This document shows positions 41,923 to 52,866 of a stretch of 64,000 nt of DNA, piece after piece. The notes under the pieces are model-generated. The model saw only the letters and a program-made list of their open reading frames with translations, made no database searches and was not told where the DNA came from. The position numbers and the translations under genes were made by a program. The DNA comes from Globodera rostochiensis (Eukaryota > Nematoda > Chromadorea > Rhabditida > Heteroderidae): the NCBI GenBank assembly GCA_018350325.1, contig JAEVLN010000011.1:988449-1052448 (forward strand), read 5' to 3'. Position 1 is the first letter of the stretch. Each line of letters begins with the position of its first letter.

Positions 41923-43931
41923 ATGGAATTGTTCGTCCACCCCAGACGAATATGATGAGCGTTTGTACAATTGCAGCATGTACGTGATAGACCAGCTTCC
42001 ATTGTCCGGCGGGCATTTTGACCGTTTTTGTCCTGGTTGGCATTTTGGCCGGTTGAAATTTCACCTAGCGTCGAAAATGCAATATTTAAGGTCCTGCACA
42101 TTAAAACCCCGACGTCGGGGTCTTCTAAGTATTTCAATCAAATCTGTTCATAACATATTGTATTCATTCGGTTCGTGCGCCTAACGACGCATCTAAACTG
42201 CTAGTGCGCTACAATTTACATGCCAATGGCTGTGTCCTTTTTTTGAATGCAATTTTTGTCTCTATTATATTCTTTTGTTTTCGTCTTTATCACGCGTAAA
42301 ATTTTAATTAATTACTACATAAACATGGACAAACTGTTGGTTGAGCTCTTACCAAAAGTTGGATATAAAATGGGAATACTTGTTTGCCACCACCTAAACA
42401 CTTTTTTAAATGATTAAATTAACTGTTTCACCTGCTTTTATGTGGCATTGTGACCGGATATTTGGCCATCATTGGGGCTGTGTTTTGTACGGCACCAACA
42501 TTCATTTACATTTGTGGTGCCATTGCACTTGGTAAATTTCTTTATTCTGAATTATACCGAAAGCGCCGAAATTGTTAGAGAAGCCCGAAAATAGCATTTA
42601 TTTCCAAAAGTTTAAATTAGAGCGACTTTTTAGCTCAATATAAATCTCGGCTCTAGCTAGTAATGACTGCAAATTCGAATGGGAAATTTTGCTAAATAAA
42701 TAATATGTTATTTATAAAATTTGCTCAATAAATTATTGAACAGAAGTTTCACAGATAAATAGTAGAGTCCGGACTTGGATTGCGAAGCTCGAAAAATCTC
42801 AAAATCGTAACATATTGAAAAAAAATTTCCGATTGAGATTTGTTCAAGGATCATTAAAAAAATACCGAAAATCTCGGGCGCAATCAATCAATCATATATC
42901 AACCGAGTTTAAAAATTATGTCTATTTCTTTCTAAAACAATTATATATACCAAGGATGGTCGGAATTCCGATCTCCGACTTTTTTCGGGTCGGAATTCCG
43001 ATTTCCGAAATTTTTTGAGGTCATCGGCTTCCATCCCTGATATATACCTACATAGCATTTTGGTACTAATACTGTATATATTTTTTTAATTTTGTTCAGT
43101 ATCGCAACTATGTGCAGTACATTCATGATTTTATTGTTGTCACAGTGCTGCCCAGCATCTACCTGCTGTTTGCACTAATTGTGCACGTTAAAGGTCGCAA
43201 GGTTATCGCAGCAGGTGTCGCAAACGCTTCATTGGTCAACCAAAGATCGGTTTGAATCAATTATCTTTTAATTTATTTTTATATCCAGCAAAATATGCAT
43301 TTTTAATTGTTCAGATTTTTATCCAAGTTGTACTGATCAGTTGCATGAATGCGATTGCTTCGGCAATTTATGTGTCCATGAACTTTGTGCCACTTAGCGA
43401 AGTGTTGATTCTTGCCGGACAATATGTTGGCTTATGGCTCATGGTAAGGAGTGTAAAGTACCGAGATTTCGTTCCACTAATAAGCTTGAAAACAATCTCG
43501 GTACGTCGATCGAGATTTTAATAGAATCTCGATCGTCCGGGCTCTTCGTGGTCATTTTCCATCTTACTCCAGACTATGTGATCAATACAGAATCCCGGAC
43601 ATTATATATATATCAATCACTCGATTATTATATTTAAACTTTTAATAATCAATTTTTAAATAATTTCAAAACTAAAGAATACTAAAATGCACGCTCACAA
43701 ATCGTTTTTTACGCTCCCGGACGGAGCGACGAGCATTCGTACGCTGGAGACGAGCCGTGTGACCACCACCACCACCGCCACCAAAAGCATTCGCACTATT
43801 ATGTCGCAAGCGAATCGCATGCACACACACACGCAACGATTGGGTTCCAAAAGTGATGAGCAAATTGAAAGAGTGCAAATGAGCGATTTCATCAGAACAA
43901 CTCTAGTGAATACATGTTGTAAAAATAAGTA
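41923..43931 (+). pseudogene. Srt-type serpentine chemoreceptor, degraded
   Basis: Pieces follow the order of a nematode Srt 7TM receptor. Near 41923: MELFVHP, one-base shift, DEYDERLYNCSMYVIDQLPL. At about 42440-42531: GYLAIIGAVFCTAPTFIYIC then GAIALG with a GTAAAT donor. At 43100 after TTGTTCAG: YVQYIHDFIVVTVLPSIYLL then FALIVHVKGRK. At 43289-43443 after TATATCCAG: QIFIQVVLISCMNAIASAIY then VLILAGQYVGLWLM and a GTAAGG donor. A possible tail exon is 43680-43931. Segments for helices 1-2 and the end of helix 7 are not clear. It is a chemosensory receptor family; this copy looks non-functional. Confidence 0.6.
42957..43038. mobile_element. Short hAT-like MITE in the Srt intron
   Basis: GGATGGTCGGAATTCCGATC at the left and GGTCATCGGCTTCCATCCCT at the right form an inverted pair. 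TATATACC flanks both sides (about 42947 and 43040). It has the terminal class of 8816-8953. Confidence 0.5.
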
Positions 43932-44889
43932 GAGCGAGCCCGGACTTCAAAACAGGATTGTCAGGACTACTGATCCGAAATCCTGCCGGGTCAGCATATT
44001 TTGAAAATCAAGATTTTTATCTTTGTAAATCCTGTTCCTGGTCATTTGCAAATCCTGATCCGGGATGCAACTATTTTTATTATTTGCAATCCAACAGAAA
44101 AAGTAGTGCCAACATGCAATGTAAAGTGACTAAAAATGATGCGATAATTAAAAAAAATTCTAAGAAAAAAATAGAAGAAATATTTATAAAAAAAATTATT
44201 ATAATTTATTATTTAATATATATAAATTCACGGAGAGCATTTCAGTGCATTGACCATGTTTCAATTCACGTTTCCCGTAAATTTAAAGGCTATAGGCCTA
44301 AGCCTCAGCTCGGCCCAAGGAGCTTAAAATTTTAAATCGGGAGTCAATCGATAAATTATGGAATTCCTAACTTGCTCTTTCTCCTAGCCTAATCAGTCCC
44401 CAAAGTCAATCAATGAAGTTACATCCAACACATTAGCAGTTGAGCCCACAACCTGTTGTAAATTCTTGTGCCGCCAAACCTGCACCCCCAATATTTTGAC
44501 CCGTCAGTAGTATAGAGGTAAAAATCTGGCCCCCCTACACCCAAAAAACGCCGAGAGAAAGAGAAAACGAGAGAGTTCAGAGAAAAGAGACAGAAACAAG
44601 GTTGCAAAATTTGATAAATAATCGATTAAACCCATCCAGCAAGGCGCGCGTGCGTGCGCGGGGCGTTGCGCGCCATTAAAAATGTGGCATCCCAATAGTG
44701 GACCACTCTAATACTATTGACAATCAAAAACTTTTTGAATCAGCTGACGGGCGAATTCATAAAGGCCTTTACAAGTAGGAAATAGCAAAATAAAATATTT
44801 TGTGAAACAATTCCCTACAGAGTTTACTCCCAATTAAGATTATACAAGGTAATTTGAAGAAACAAAAAATTATTCCTTACAAAAAATTT
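43932..44889. other. Gene-free stretch with repeats
   Basis: At 43935-44100 AATCCTG/CAGGATT units alternate (another self-complementary array). At 44265-44420 is the repeat shared with 895-1045. No gene is seen. Confidence 0.4.
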
Positions 44890-45058
44890 TCAAATATTCC
44901 ACAAAAACATCTTCGCGTTGAGTCTAAACGCATTAAATGCGTATATTTTTAAAGATTCTTAATTTCTTCTGTAAATTGTTTTTCCCAATTACGTAGGCTT
45001 ACTGTTGAAATCTTTAACATATCAGCAATAACGGCATTAGTCATTTTCGGATTTTTCA
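44890..45058 (-). pseudogene. HTH family 3' end fragment
   Basis: Reads NPKMTNAVIADMLKISTVSL then RNWEKQFTEEIKNL and the 3' flank. Its 5' side ends abruptly in unrelated DNA. Confidence 0.65.
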
Positions 45059-45214
45059 GTTTGCAAATGCCAAACCAGACTTTGATTTCTCCGAAATTAA
45101 ACTTAAGTCTATTAGAGGTTTCAAAACGCCAGTGGCACCCTTTGATTCTTCCGCCCAAAGCATATTTAAGGGTTTGAAAGTAACGAGTGCTGGGAGCTTT
45201 TGAGGGAAAAACTT

Positions 45215-45286
45215 GGGGCGGGCCGGAATTGAACCGGCGTCTCTGGTTGACCGGACCAGTGTTCTAACCGACTGAACTACCGACTC
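45215..45286 (-). tRNA. tRNA-like sequence, probable pseudogene or SINE head
   Basis: On the minus strand 72 bases fold with a good D stem (GTTC/GAAC), a 5 bp anticodon stem (CTGGT/ACCAG) with a 7-base loop CCGGTCA, and a perfect T arm (GCCGG-TTCAATT-CCGGC). The acceptor stem has two mismatches and position 33 is C instead of U, so it is unlikely to be a working tRNA. The A and B boxes look intact. Confidence 0.5.
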
Positions 45287-45401
45287 TGCCCACGCTATCT
45301 CCCTCCCTAGCTTTCTCGTTCTTATGGGATCATACTTCTCCTCTAGTGATCCCATTGTCCTCATTGTGAAGTTCTCCTCTCTTCACTATGTCAGTGCCTT
45401 T

Positions 45402-45655
45402 GATTCTCGCGCATGGATTGAAAAAGGAACAGCTATCATAAGTGACTGTTGGAAAAGTTATGAGTGTATGGACTTTGAGAAGAATAAAGAAGTGCGCGGC
45501 ACATTTGAATATGATGATTTGTTAGATAAAGCGGATTTCAAGCATCTGACGGTCAACCACATTCATTCAAAGATAAAACCTCCGGTGCTTGCACCAATGC
45601 GATAGAGTCTTCTTGGGGTCACGCAAAGGCTTCATTCTCGGCAAGGGGTCGCTAA
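45402..45655 (+). pseudogene. Merlin/IS1595-like transposase fragment, C-terminal half
   Basis: The frame reads IEKGTAIISDCWKSYECMDF, then DFKHLTVNHIHS, and after a one-base shift near 45570 KTSGACTNAIESSWGHAKAS. The order P/K-G-T-x-I-I-S-D-x-W-K-x-Y (Asp), H-L-T-V-N-H, T-N-x-I-E-S-x-W (Glu) is the signature of the ISXO2-like DDE domain of Merlin elements. The stop follows at 45655. There are no terminal repeats. Confidence 0.7.
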
Positions 45656-46218
45656 AAAGTCCATATTCCAGGGAACATCGCCCGGTACATGTTTTAAAAG
45701 CGCTGTAAAGAGTTTTGATCTTGATCGGACGGAAGAATTGTTGCTAAAAGTCGTTTTTTCCTTAATTTTAAAAATTTTAAACCGGTTCAAAAACGGATTT
45801 AAATTCCCAATTTTATTTTCTATCGACAAATTCGTAATTTTAAAACCTATGTGAGTGAGAAAATTCCGGAGGCCGTCAGGAAGAGGAGCTGAAAAATATT
45901 ATTGAACAAATAGAGTGAATCAATGTTTCACCTCCGGGATTGAAGGACACTCAAATATAATATACGATTGAAAATTTATGAAAAAGCGAGGCTTCAGCTT
46001 CTCATCGTTATTCTTTCTATTTATATTTGGTAATTTCTCTTTCTAATCCCTAATTTTTTTAGCGATTTGGCTTTTATTTTTTCGCGACAATTTGTGTTTT
46101 TTTGCTTTTTAATATCAAATTGGAATAATCCTGTAAAATGGGTTTCATATTGTAGAGAGGTCTATAGGATTAGGTTTTTTCAATTGAAATAAATTTGTAG
46201 GTAGTGTTTTATTCAATA
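45656..46218. other. AT-rich spacer
   Basis: No feature is supported. Confidence 0.35.
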
Positions 46219-46305
46219 ATGAACGAGAAGCAGAAGCTCGGTGGCTGTGGAGTCGTTGTAGAAATTGATGAGTCAAAGGCAATTTTAATTTTAGGATTTC
46301 GATAG
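46219..46305 (+). pseudogene. Merlin/IS1595-like transposase fragment, first catalytic Asp
   Basis: MNEKQKLGGCGVVVEIDESK fits the start of the same DDE domain (G-G-x-G-x-x-V-E-I-D-E-S-K, carrying the first Asp). It lies downstream of the C-terminal half at 45402, so the two pieces belong to different copies or were rearranged. Confidence 0.5.
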
Positions 46306-46517
46306 TTACATGTTTTAGTTTGGAAATCGCAATTATCACCAAGGGCACAGGGTCGAGGTAGAGCTCCAAACTAAAATAATTCCACTCCCAATTAAGAAGA
46401 AAATACAACTGTTCTTTTGAAGAAACAAAAAATTATTCCTCTACAAAAATTTTTCAATATAATCCGACCCAAACAAAAACATCCTTTGCGTTGAGTTTTC
46501 ACAAAATGCATATATTT

Positions 46518-47489
46518 TTAAAGATTCTCAGCTTCTTCTTTAAATTGCTTTTTCCAATTACGTAGGCTTTCTGTTGAAATCTTTAACATATCAGCAATAA
46601 CGGCATTTGACATTTTCGGGTTTTTTCTTTTTATTTTCGCATATTTCTTCAAAATTCCAATTTTTGTTGCATCAGAAAATTTTTTGCTGACAGAAAGGCC
46701 AAATTTGCGCTTCCATTCAATAATTGTTGTTCTACAAACGCCCAATTTTTTTGCAATTTTCTCATCGAGTTTATTCATTGAAAAATTTTTGAGTTTTGCC
46801 TTTTTACATTTACTTTTAATCTTCTGAAATTGTTTTAATATTTCACGTTTTTGCTGATCAGAATAAAATTTGTTTTGAGTTATTTGATCGAGTTCCTCTT
46901 GTAGAGAACAATTATTCTCATCTTTGACAGCATTTTTAAGTTCACTTTTCCATTGCACTCAATCATTTTGTTCAGTTGAATCAGCTTCATCTTCTTCATT
47001 AAATTCATTGTCGTCTTCCGACCAATTTTCATCATAAATTTCATCAAATCTTTCCCTTATTTTTCTATTGACAAAACTTTCAAAATGATCAGAAAAGCTT
47101 TGTTCATTTGGATTGTGCTGATCAGTTGATTTATTCTCAACTTCTGTTATCTGTGTTTCCATTTTATGCCATTCTTTGGTTTTTGTAAATTCCGGCACCT
47201 CCGCGTCCCAACCTTTTCCATATATTTCATCAAATTTCTGTTTCAATATTTCAGCCTCAATATTTTTCTGATCAGAAGTGATCGAAGCTTGTCCGTCTTG
47301 ATCTTCTTCTTTAACATTACGACAGTTCAAATCTTTTAAATCATTACTTTCATCGTCCCATCCTTTTCCAAATATTTCATCAAATGATTTGTAAAGTTTT
47401 GGTCCTTTTCCGCGTTCGCCCACAGAATTAGCGTTTTTGATCAAATTTGTTGCAAAAAATGAAATAATAATTAATAGCCAAAATTTCAT
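46518..47489 (-). pseudogene. Secreted HTH family gene with one in-frame stop and doubled acidic region
   Basis: The signal peptide is MKFWLLIIISFFATNLIKNA. Three acidic modules follow: SFDEIFGKGWDDESND, FDEIYGKGWDAEVPEFTKTK and FDEIYDENWSEDDNEF. These combine the two N-terminal types found separately elsewhere. A TGA at 46959-46961 interrupts the frame where the gene at 2534 has TGC; the same frame then continues with MQWKSELKNAVKDE. The first HTH module is missing and two remain. The sequence is otherwise undamaged, so loss is recent. Confidence 0.75.
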
Positions 47490-47573
47490 TTTTTATTGAC
47501 TTCAATTTACCTTAATAAAAATATTAATAAATAAATCTTTAGGCAATAGAATTAATTTTTATTGAAAATATGG

Positions 47574-47592
47574 CCAATCAAAAATTGATTGG
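47574..47592. promoter_or_regulatory. CCAATCAA-AAA-TTGATTGG palindrome
   Basis: Identical to 23391-23409 and at nearly the same distance (85 bp) from its ATG. Confidence 0.45.
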
Positions 47593-47649
47593 CAAATTAT
47601 TTCCACCCATTTATTCTCCCCCTCAATCTGGCAAAATTTATGTTAATAC

Positions 47650-49019
47650 TAGAGATCGGACGGTACGGGAAAGTACCGACGCTTTTTCGGTACTTTTCGG
47701 TACTCAGGCATCGGTACTTTCCCGAAAAGTACCGACCGAACCTTTTCGGAAAGTACCGATGGTTTTCGGTACCGGTACTTTTTCGGTACTTTACCGAAAA
47801 GTACCGACCGAAAAAATCTGAGTACCGAAGGTACCGACCGAACAAATGAGTTACCGAAAAAAGTACCGAATGGAAAAATTGGTAATATATTAGAATTTTT
47901 CGACCGTTATTCAAAATTTTACGTGGCTCAGTGGTTAAACTGTTAACCAAAAGACCTTATTGTCTGAGGTTCGAGTCCTCGGGTCAAATACCTTTTTATT
48001 ATTTTTATTGAATGCCCTGCTGGTGAGTGATGTGGTTGCCTGGGGTTTAAACCCCGACTGTGTAAATAGTTTTTTGTGTCTTTTAATTAACTTCATGGCA
48101 AGAAAAACAATATTTTTTCATTAAATATGTATTTAAGATTTTTAAATTGAAGGTAATTTAGGAATTTCTCAATTTTTTTGAAGAAAGTTACTAGCAAATT
48201 AATTTTCAAAAATTTTAACCGATTCAAAACTTCTAAGATTTACATAAAGAGTTAGGTACTTTTTTCACCATTTAGTTATCGAAATTGGACAAGTTTTCTT
48301 AATAAAATCGTAAGAATTTTCATTTTGTTCTCTTTGCGACGCCTTCGGCTAGAGCTGTTCGAGAGTCTCGGTCTCGAACCGAGAAATTTCTCGGTTTTGA
48401 CCCCCCCCCTCCCATTCCCAAAAAATACCGTATTTTTAAAATTTTGGCTGAAAATCTCTTAACAAATTGAGTCAAAAATTTGAATTTTTCTCGACGGCGC
48501 CTATCGGCACCGCCGACTCCCACCTCCCCGTCCCCAGCAGAAGTTTTCAAAACAACTTGAATTTTTGAAAATTCCTTTACAAATATGCTTCTTCTGAAAA
48601 AATTGTTTAAGAAAATGCAATTAAACCAAAAAATAATTCCTAAAAACTTGTGGGAAATTTCTCGGGTTTTTTGGGTCTCGGTCTCGGGGCCTACGCCTTC
48701 TTGCCACAGAGCAGGAACAGGTCGAAATGCTGATTTTTTTGAACCGCAATCTCCCAATACTCAATTATAAATACTAAGAAAGCCAAGATTTCCAAAATAA
48801 ACGATTTTTTGTTGAAAAGTTAATTCTAAAAAATTTTGGTACCGAAAACCGAAAAAGTACCGACAATTTTTTTCGGTACTTTTCGGTACCGGTACTTTTT
48901 CGGTACTTTACCGAAAAGTACCGACCGTACCTTTTTGGACTTTTTCGGCACTTTTCGGTACCGGTACTTTTTCGGTACTTTACCGAAAAGTACCGACCGA
49001 CCCTTCTGGCCGGTCTCTA
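47650..49019. mobile_element. Non-autonomous hAT-like element (AGTACCG-type interior)
   Basis: The termini TAGAGATCGG and CCGGTCTCTA are inverse with one mismatch. A perfect 8 bp direct repeat GTTAATAC flanks it (47642-47649 and 49020-49027). Both subterminal regions are AAAGTACCG/CGGTACTTT arrays. The centre holds a tRNA-like head (47923-47990), a second head (48015), and the GC hairpin (48488-48515), plus a TCTCGGTCTCGA array, so other elements are nested. No transposase is present. Confidence 0.8.
47920..48520 (+). mobile_element. SINE-like element(s) nested in the hAT-like element
   Basis: The head ACGTGGCTCAGTGGTTAAAC with TGAGGTTCGAGTCCTCGGGT has good A and B boxes. A second head-like unit (GTGATGTGGTTGCC, GGTTTAAACCCCGACTGTG) follows at 48015, and the conserved hairpin at 48488-48515 ends the unit. 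Confidence 0.5.
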
Positions 49020-49224
49020 GTTAATACCCGCGTCACCCTCCTCATTCTCAAAAAATACGTCCATCCCAATGGCGCACTCGACGGATGACAGATCGGTTTT
49101 AATGTTTTTTTATTATGTAAAATTTGTTGGTGACTTTTTATGAAACCAATATAATGAATAACCATTGGTTTTTTTATTGACTAAAACTAGAGTAAAGTTC
49201 CCGCCTTACACTAGTTTATTACTA

Positions 49225-49716
49225 AAATTAACAATTTTCAATAAATTTTTTTGAAAACATAATATTTTGATTGCAGGCAAAAGCGATTATTTATTCCAAG
49301 GTCCGTTTCATACCAGTACGGTAGTTTGAAGAGCATATCGTTGCCTAGACGGCACGGCACGTCTCGGTCCGATTTTCCGCCACCAACCAAAAAATTCGTT
49401 GCTCTCCTCAACGAAAATACGACAAACTTTTTCCTTGCACCGTAATTACCTTCTGTGATTTGATCACTTGCAAAAATAATTTGCGCATATTGTCTCATGG
49501 TTGACCCGTTTTTGTTTTTCAAAAAATTCCCTTAAAAATGGAAATGTTTAGTGCCTTTTTGTTGCTTATTTTGGCATTTAGTGCATATTTCGGGAATTTT
49601 TGGTGCCCATTTTAGGCTCCTATTTCGCTTTTTAGTGCCTAAAAATGTCTCAGCCCTTGATTTATGGGGATACGAGTTTTTTTTGATCTTCGAACTACCG
49701 TATGGTATGGGAGGGG
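49225..49716. repeat. ~490 bp dispersed repeat, copy 2
   Basis: Direct copy of 23525-24016. Here it continues past GGGAGGGGCG into GACCTTGGCTAC rather than into an HTH gene, which fixes the breakpoint of the chimeric gene at 24017. Confidence 0.75.
49238..49522 (-). CDS. Hypothetical 94-aa frame inside the dispersed repeat
   Basis: The minus-strand frame reads MRQYAQIIFASDQITEGNYG, FVVFSLRRATNFLVGGGKSD and RDVPCRLGNDMLFKLPYWYE. Amino-acid composition looks protein-like, unlike the shadow frames. In the other repeat copy the frame is broken (ASD then stop). The family is not recognised; it may be a captured gene fragment. Confidence 0.35.
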   Translation of the reverse strand: MKNKNGSTMRQYAQIIFASDQITEGNYGARKKFVVFSLRRATNFLVGGGKSDRDVPCRLGNDMLFKLPYWYETDLGINNRFCLQSKYYVFKKIY

Positions 49717-49964
49717 CGGACCTTGGCTACAATAAGACAACCAAAAAACCTTCGATCTGATAGTATTATATCTGTGAGAAGCATTTCCGCGGCGACAACA
49801 GCGGGATCAGCATGTCCCCATTGTGCATTGATTCGATAAATTAATCAATTATTTTGATGGACCGATTCAAATCAGGGTTGCCTGCCTCGAGTTTAAAAAA
49901 TTTGAGTCGAGCTTTGAGTTTGAAAAGTTTAGCATGATTGATTTTTAAACGCAATGATTATAAA

Positions 49965-50540
49965 CAGGGCTGGCACTTTTAGGCAAATGCCTATTTTTTC
50001 TGCGAACTTGGCACAGTGAGTTAAGCACGAAAAACATGTTTTTAGCTTTATTTGGAGCTTCTAGAGTGGACTTTATAATGGCTATTTATGCCTATTTTGG
50101 TGTTTTTGTGCCTAATGCCTATTTGTGCCTATTTCGACATTTTTGTGCCTATTTCGTGCCTATTTCGGCATTTTTGGCGACTTTTTTCAGGATTTTGACA
50201 AAAATAAAGGCAAAAGCTACCTGGATTAACAAAAATTAAATTTAGGGCTTCAAACTCTTCTACCCGAATCTTATACATCTCAGATGTTTATGTCATGGTC
50301 TAAATCGTGTTTGTAAACAAATTCGGATGCGCTTTACCCGGAAAACATCGAAAAATTTTTGATTTGTATCAAAAATATTTTTTCTTTTTTTTTGTTAAAA
50401 CCTTCTGTAAAAAATTTTATTTGCCTATTTTTGTGCCTATTTGAGGATTTTTGTGCCTATTTCATGCCTATTTTAGAACTTTTTTGTGCCTATTTAGGCG
50501 CCTATTTTGCAATTTTTAGTGCCTAAAAGTGCCAGCCCTG
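49965..50540. mobile_element. 576 bp hAT-like MITE (TGCCTATTT-type interior)
   Basis: Perfect 20 bp terminal inverted repeats (CAGGGCTGGCACTTTTAGGC). Perfect 8 bp target duplication ATTATAAA (49957-49964 and 50541-50548). The interior has many GTGCCTATTT units, and no transposase. The intact ends suggest recent movement. Plus-strand open frames over it are compositional. Confidence 0.9.
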
Positions 50541-50846
50541 ATTATAAATTTTTGAAAGGCATAAGTTTGATCGTTTTGCCAAAATATTTAAAAGTGTTTT
50601 ATTTTTTTAACGAATATTTAATAGCCTGATTACAATTCGGCCAGTGAATTATTATCGATTTTTCTAAATAAAAAATATTGCATGTAAATTAATAAATTTT
50701 GGCTTTAAACGATTTGATCTTCTCAGGAAACCACAATATAAAGGGATTAATAAACATTGACATTTTATTGACTAAAACTAGATTATTACTAAAATTATTA
50801 ATATTTTTCAATAAAAATTTAAAGAATTTTTAAGGAATTTCTGGCA
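50541..50846. other. AT-rich 5' flank
   Basis: The end (TAAGGAATTTCTGGCAATGAAC) resembles the leader of the gene at 62655. No gene is seen. Confidence 0.35.
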
Positions 50847-50936
50847 ATGAACTTTTGGCGATTATTTATTTCCTTATTTTCTGCAACGAATTTGATCAAA
50901 AATGTTGAATCTGTGGGTGAACACGGACAAGCGAAG

Positions 50937-51047
50937 CGGGCCGTTTGCGTCTGGCCAGTTGCGTCTGGCCGTTTGCGTCTGGCCGTTTGCGTCTCAGGGC
51001 CGTTTGCGTCTGGCCGTTTGCGTCTGGCCGTTTGCGTCTCAGTACGT
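50937..51047 (+). repeat. MULE left TIR, ~14 bp subrepeats
   Basis: Six to seven CGTTTGCGTCTGGC units, two of them ending CTCAG. The right TIR (52993-53104) is the inverse with the same unit variants (GTTGCGTCTGGC second from the outer end), so the ends stay matched unit by unit. Confidence 0.85.
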
Positions 51048-51140
51048 AAAAAGGCAGACTAAGTCGCACAATAAAAAATGTTTTTACCGCAAAATCAATT
51101 TCAATCTACTATTTTCTTCAAAGTTCATGTTTTAGCGTAA

Positions 51141-52866
51141 ATGGAAATTCAAGAAATAAAAACCAAGAAAAACAACAAAAAGCTTGAACATGAGGGCTGC
51201 CTGTACGTCTTCCACATGTTCAACGCCGACAGAGATGTCAAATTTTGGCGCTGCGAACATCAACGAAGTGATGTCAAATGCCGGGGGCGCGTGCACACAT
51301 CACTGGACGATGTTGTCCTGAAGACCGTTGGGGAACATAACTGCCAGCACAGCGCAGCGAATGTCGCCAAACAGCAAATTGTGACGGGAATCAAGAGACG
51401 TGCAGCAGAAACGATGGAAACTCCAGCGGCAATCAGAGCCCACGCACTTCAACAAATTCCAACGCCAATCTTGTCAAATCTACCGACGAAAAACGCCACC
51501 AAAAAAGTAAGTAGCCAAAAATGCAATTTCACCAGATGTTTTTTTGGTTTAGTTGGTGAAAAGGGTCCGTCACGAGATCGATGCGCCCCCGCCTATGCCG
51601 GCAAGCATTGAACAACTCGTAATCCCAGAAGACTACAGGATCTACAAAAGATCTGCCGCTGTGGAGGAGCCGTTTCTGTTAGCAGATTCGGGGATATATA
51701 ACGAGGCTGGACGAGAAGGACAAGAAAGGTTTCTTTTTTTTTAAATAACAATTAACATCTTCAATTAATAGGATCCTGATTTTTGGTCGACAGTCGTTTC
51801 GCGACTGGGCATCTGAGATGAAGACCATCTACTGCGACGGCACATTCGCCATAACGCCGGCTCCATTCACGCAGGTCTACGTCATTCTGGCACGGTTAGT
51901 TAAACCCAATTTATAAATGCAAAAAAAAAATTTGTAGACGTGACAAATGGGTTTTTCCGGTCTGTCACTGTTTGCTGACGGCGAAGACACAAGCGACCTA
52001 CGAGCGTATGTTTGACCTATTGCAGCAGTGTTGGCCAACATTCAAACCGCGCGTCGCCTCCATCGACTTTGAACAGGCCATTGTTGGCGCTCTACAAGCA
52101 AAGCACCCGCAGTGCGACGTCAACTTCTGCCTGTTCCATTTAGTCAGGAATATGAAAAACGGGTAGCCGAACAAGGTCTCACCCACGTAAGTATAAATAT
52201 GGACAAAAATGGGAACGAATCGCCTCAAAATTAAGCTATACAACACGGATGCCGCGTTCTCGCAGTCTGCCCGCATGATTACGTCGCTGGCTTTCTTACC
52301 AATAGCTGATCTGAACCCAGCACTGGCCGCTCTCGAAGATTTTCTGCCCGAAAATCTTAATGGAGTGCTCGACTGGTTGGTTTGAATTTCTTATCATTAC
52401 GACCTGCTTCAACTACAGGTTCGTGATCAACTACATAGGGCGGCTGCGGCAAAACAATACCCGTGCGCGTCCGTTGTTCCAACCTGAACAGTGGAGTGTG
52501 TACCAACGCACGCTTGACGGGACCGACAGGACGAACAATTACGCGGAGTCCTACCACCGAACATTGCAACACGCATTTGGCCACACGCATCCCAAGATCT
52601 GGTCCTTAATCGACAAGTTGCGCGAACAGCAGAAAATGGTCGACGTTAACATGGAGCACTTTATCGCTGGCAATGCTCCCCCTCCGAAAGCAAAGAAGTT
52701 TCGCGATGCTGATAGGAGGATTCTGTCTATCCTTCAGCGGTACATAGACGCAAAAGCGGCGCTACCTCAACTCCAAGACGATCACCAGTACATCCAGAAC
52801 CAAATCAATCCCCATTTAATTATTGAAGCACTTAGGGGAATTTCAGGCAATTACCAAATGAATTAA
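51141..52866 (+). CDS. MULE transposase with FLYWCH zinc finger, six exons
   Basis: Exons are 51141-51506, 51553-51728, 51772-51894, 51938-52186, 52236-52375 and 52419-52866; all junctions are GT-AG with 43-49 bp introns and consistent phase, about 500 aa in total. The N-terminus is a FLYWCH domain ([20 protein letters not shown], then EHNCQH). The DDE core shows [11 protein letters not shown] (Asp), [15 protein letters not shown] (Asp), CLFHLVRNM, and [11 protein letters not shown] (Glu). One base appears missing in an A run near 52157 (NMKNG-stop in place of [11 protein letters not shown]), so it may be inactive unless this is a sequencing error. Exon 5's acceptor (TTAAG) is weak. Confidence 0.8.

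Noticed and set aside
45215..45286. Functional tRNA
   Set aside because: Acceptor mismatches and C at position 33 argue against it; kept only as tRNA-like.
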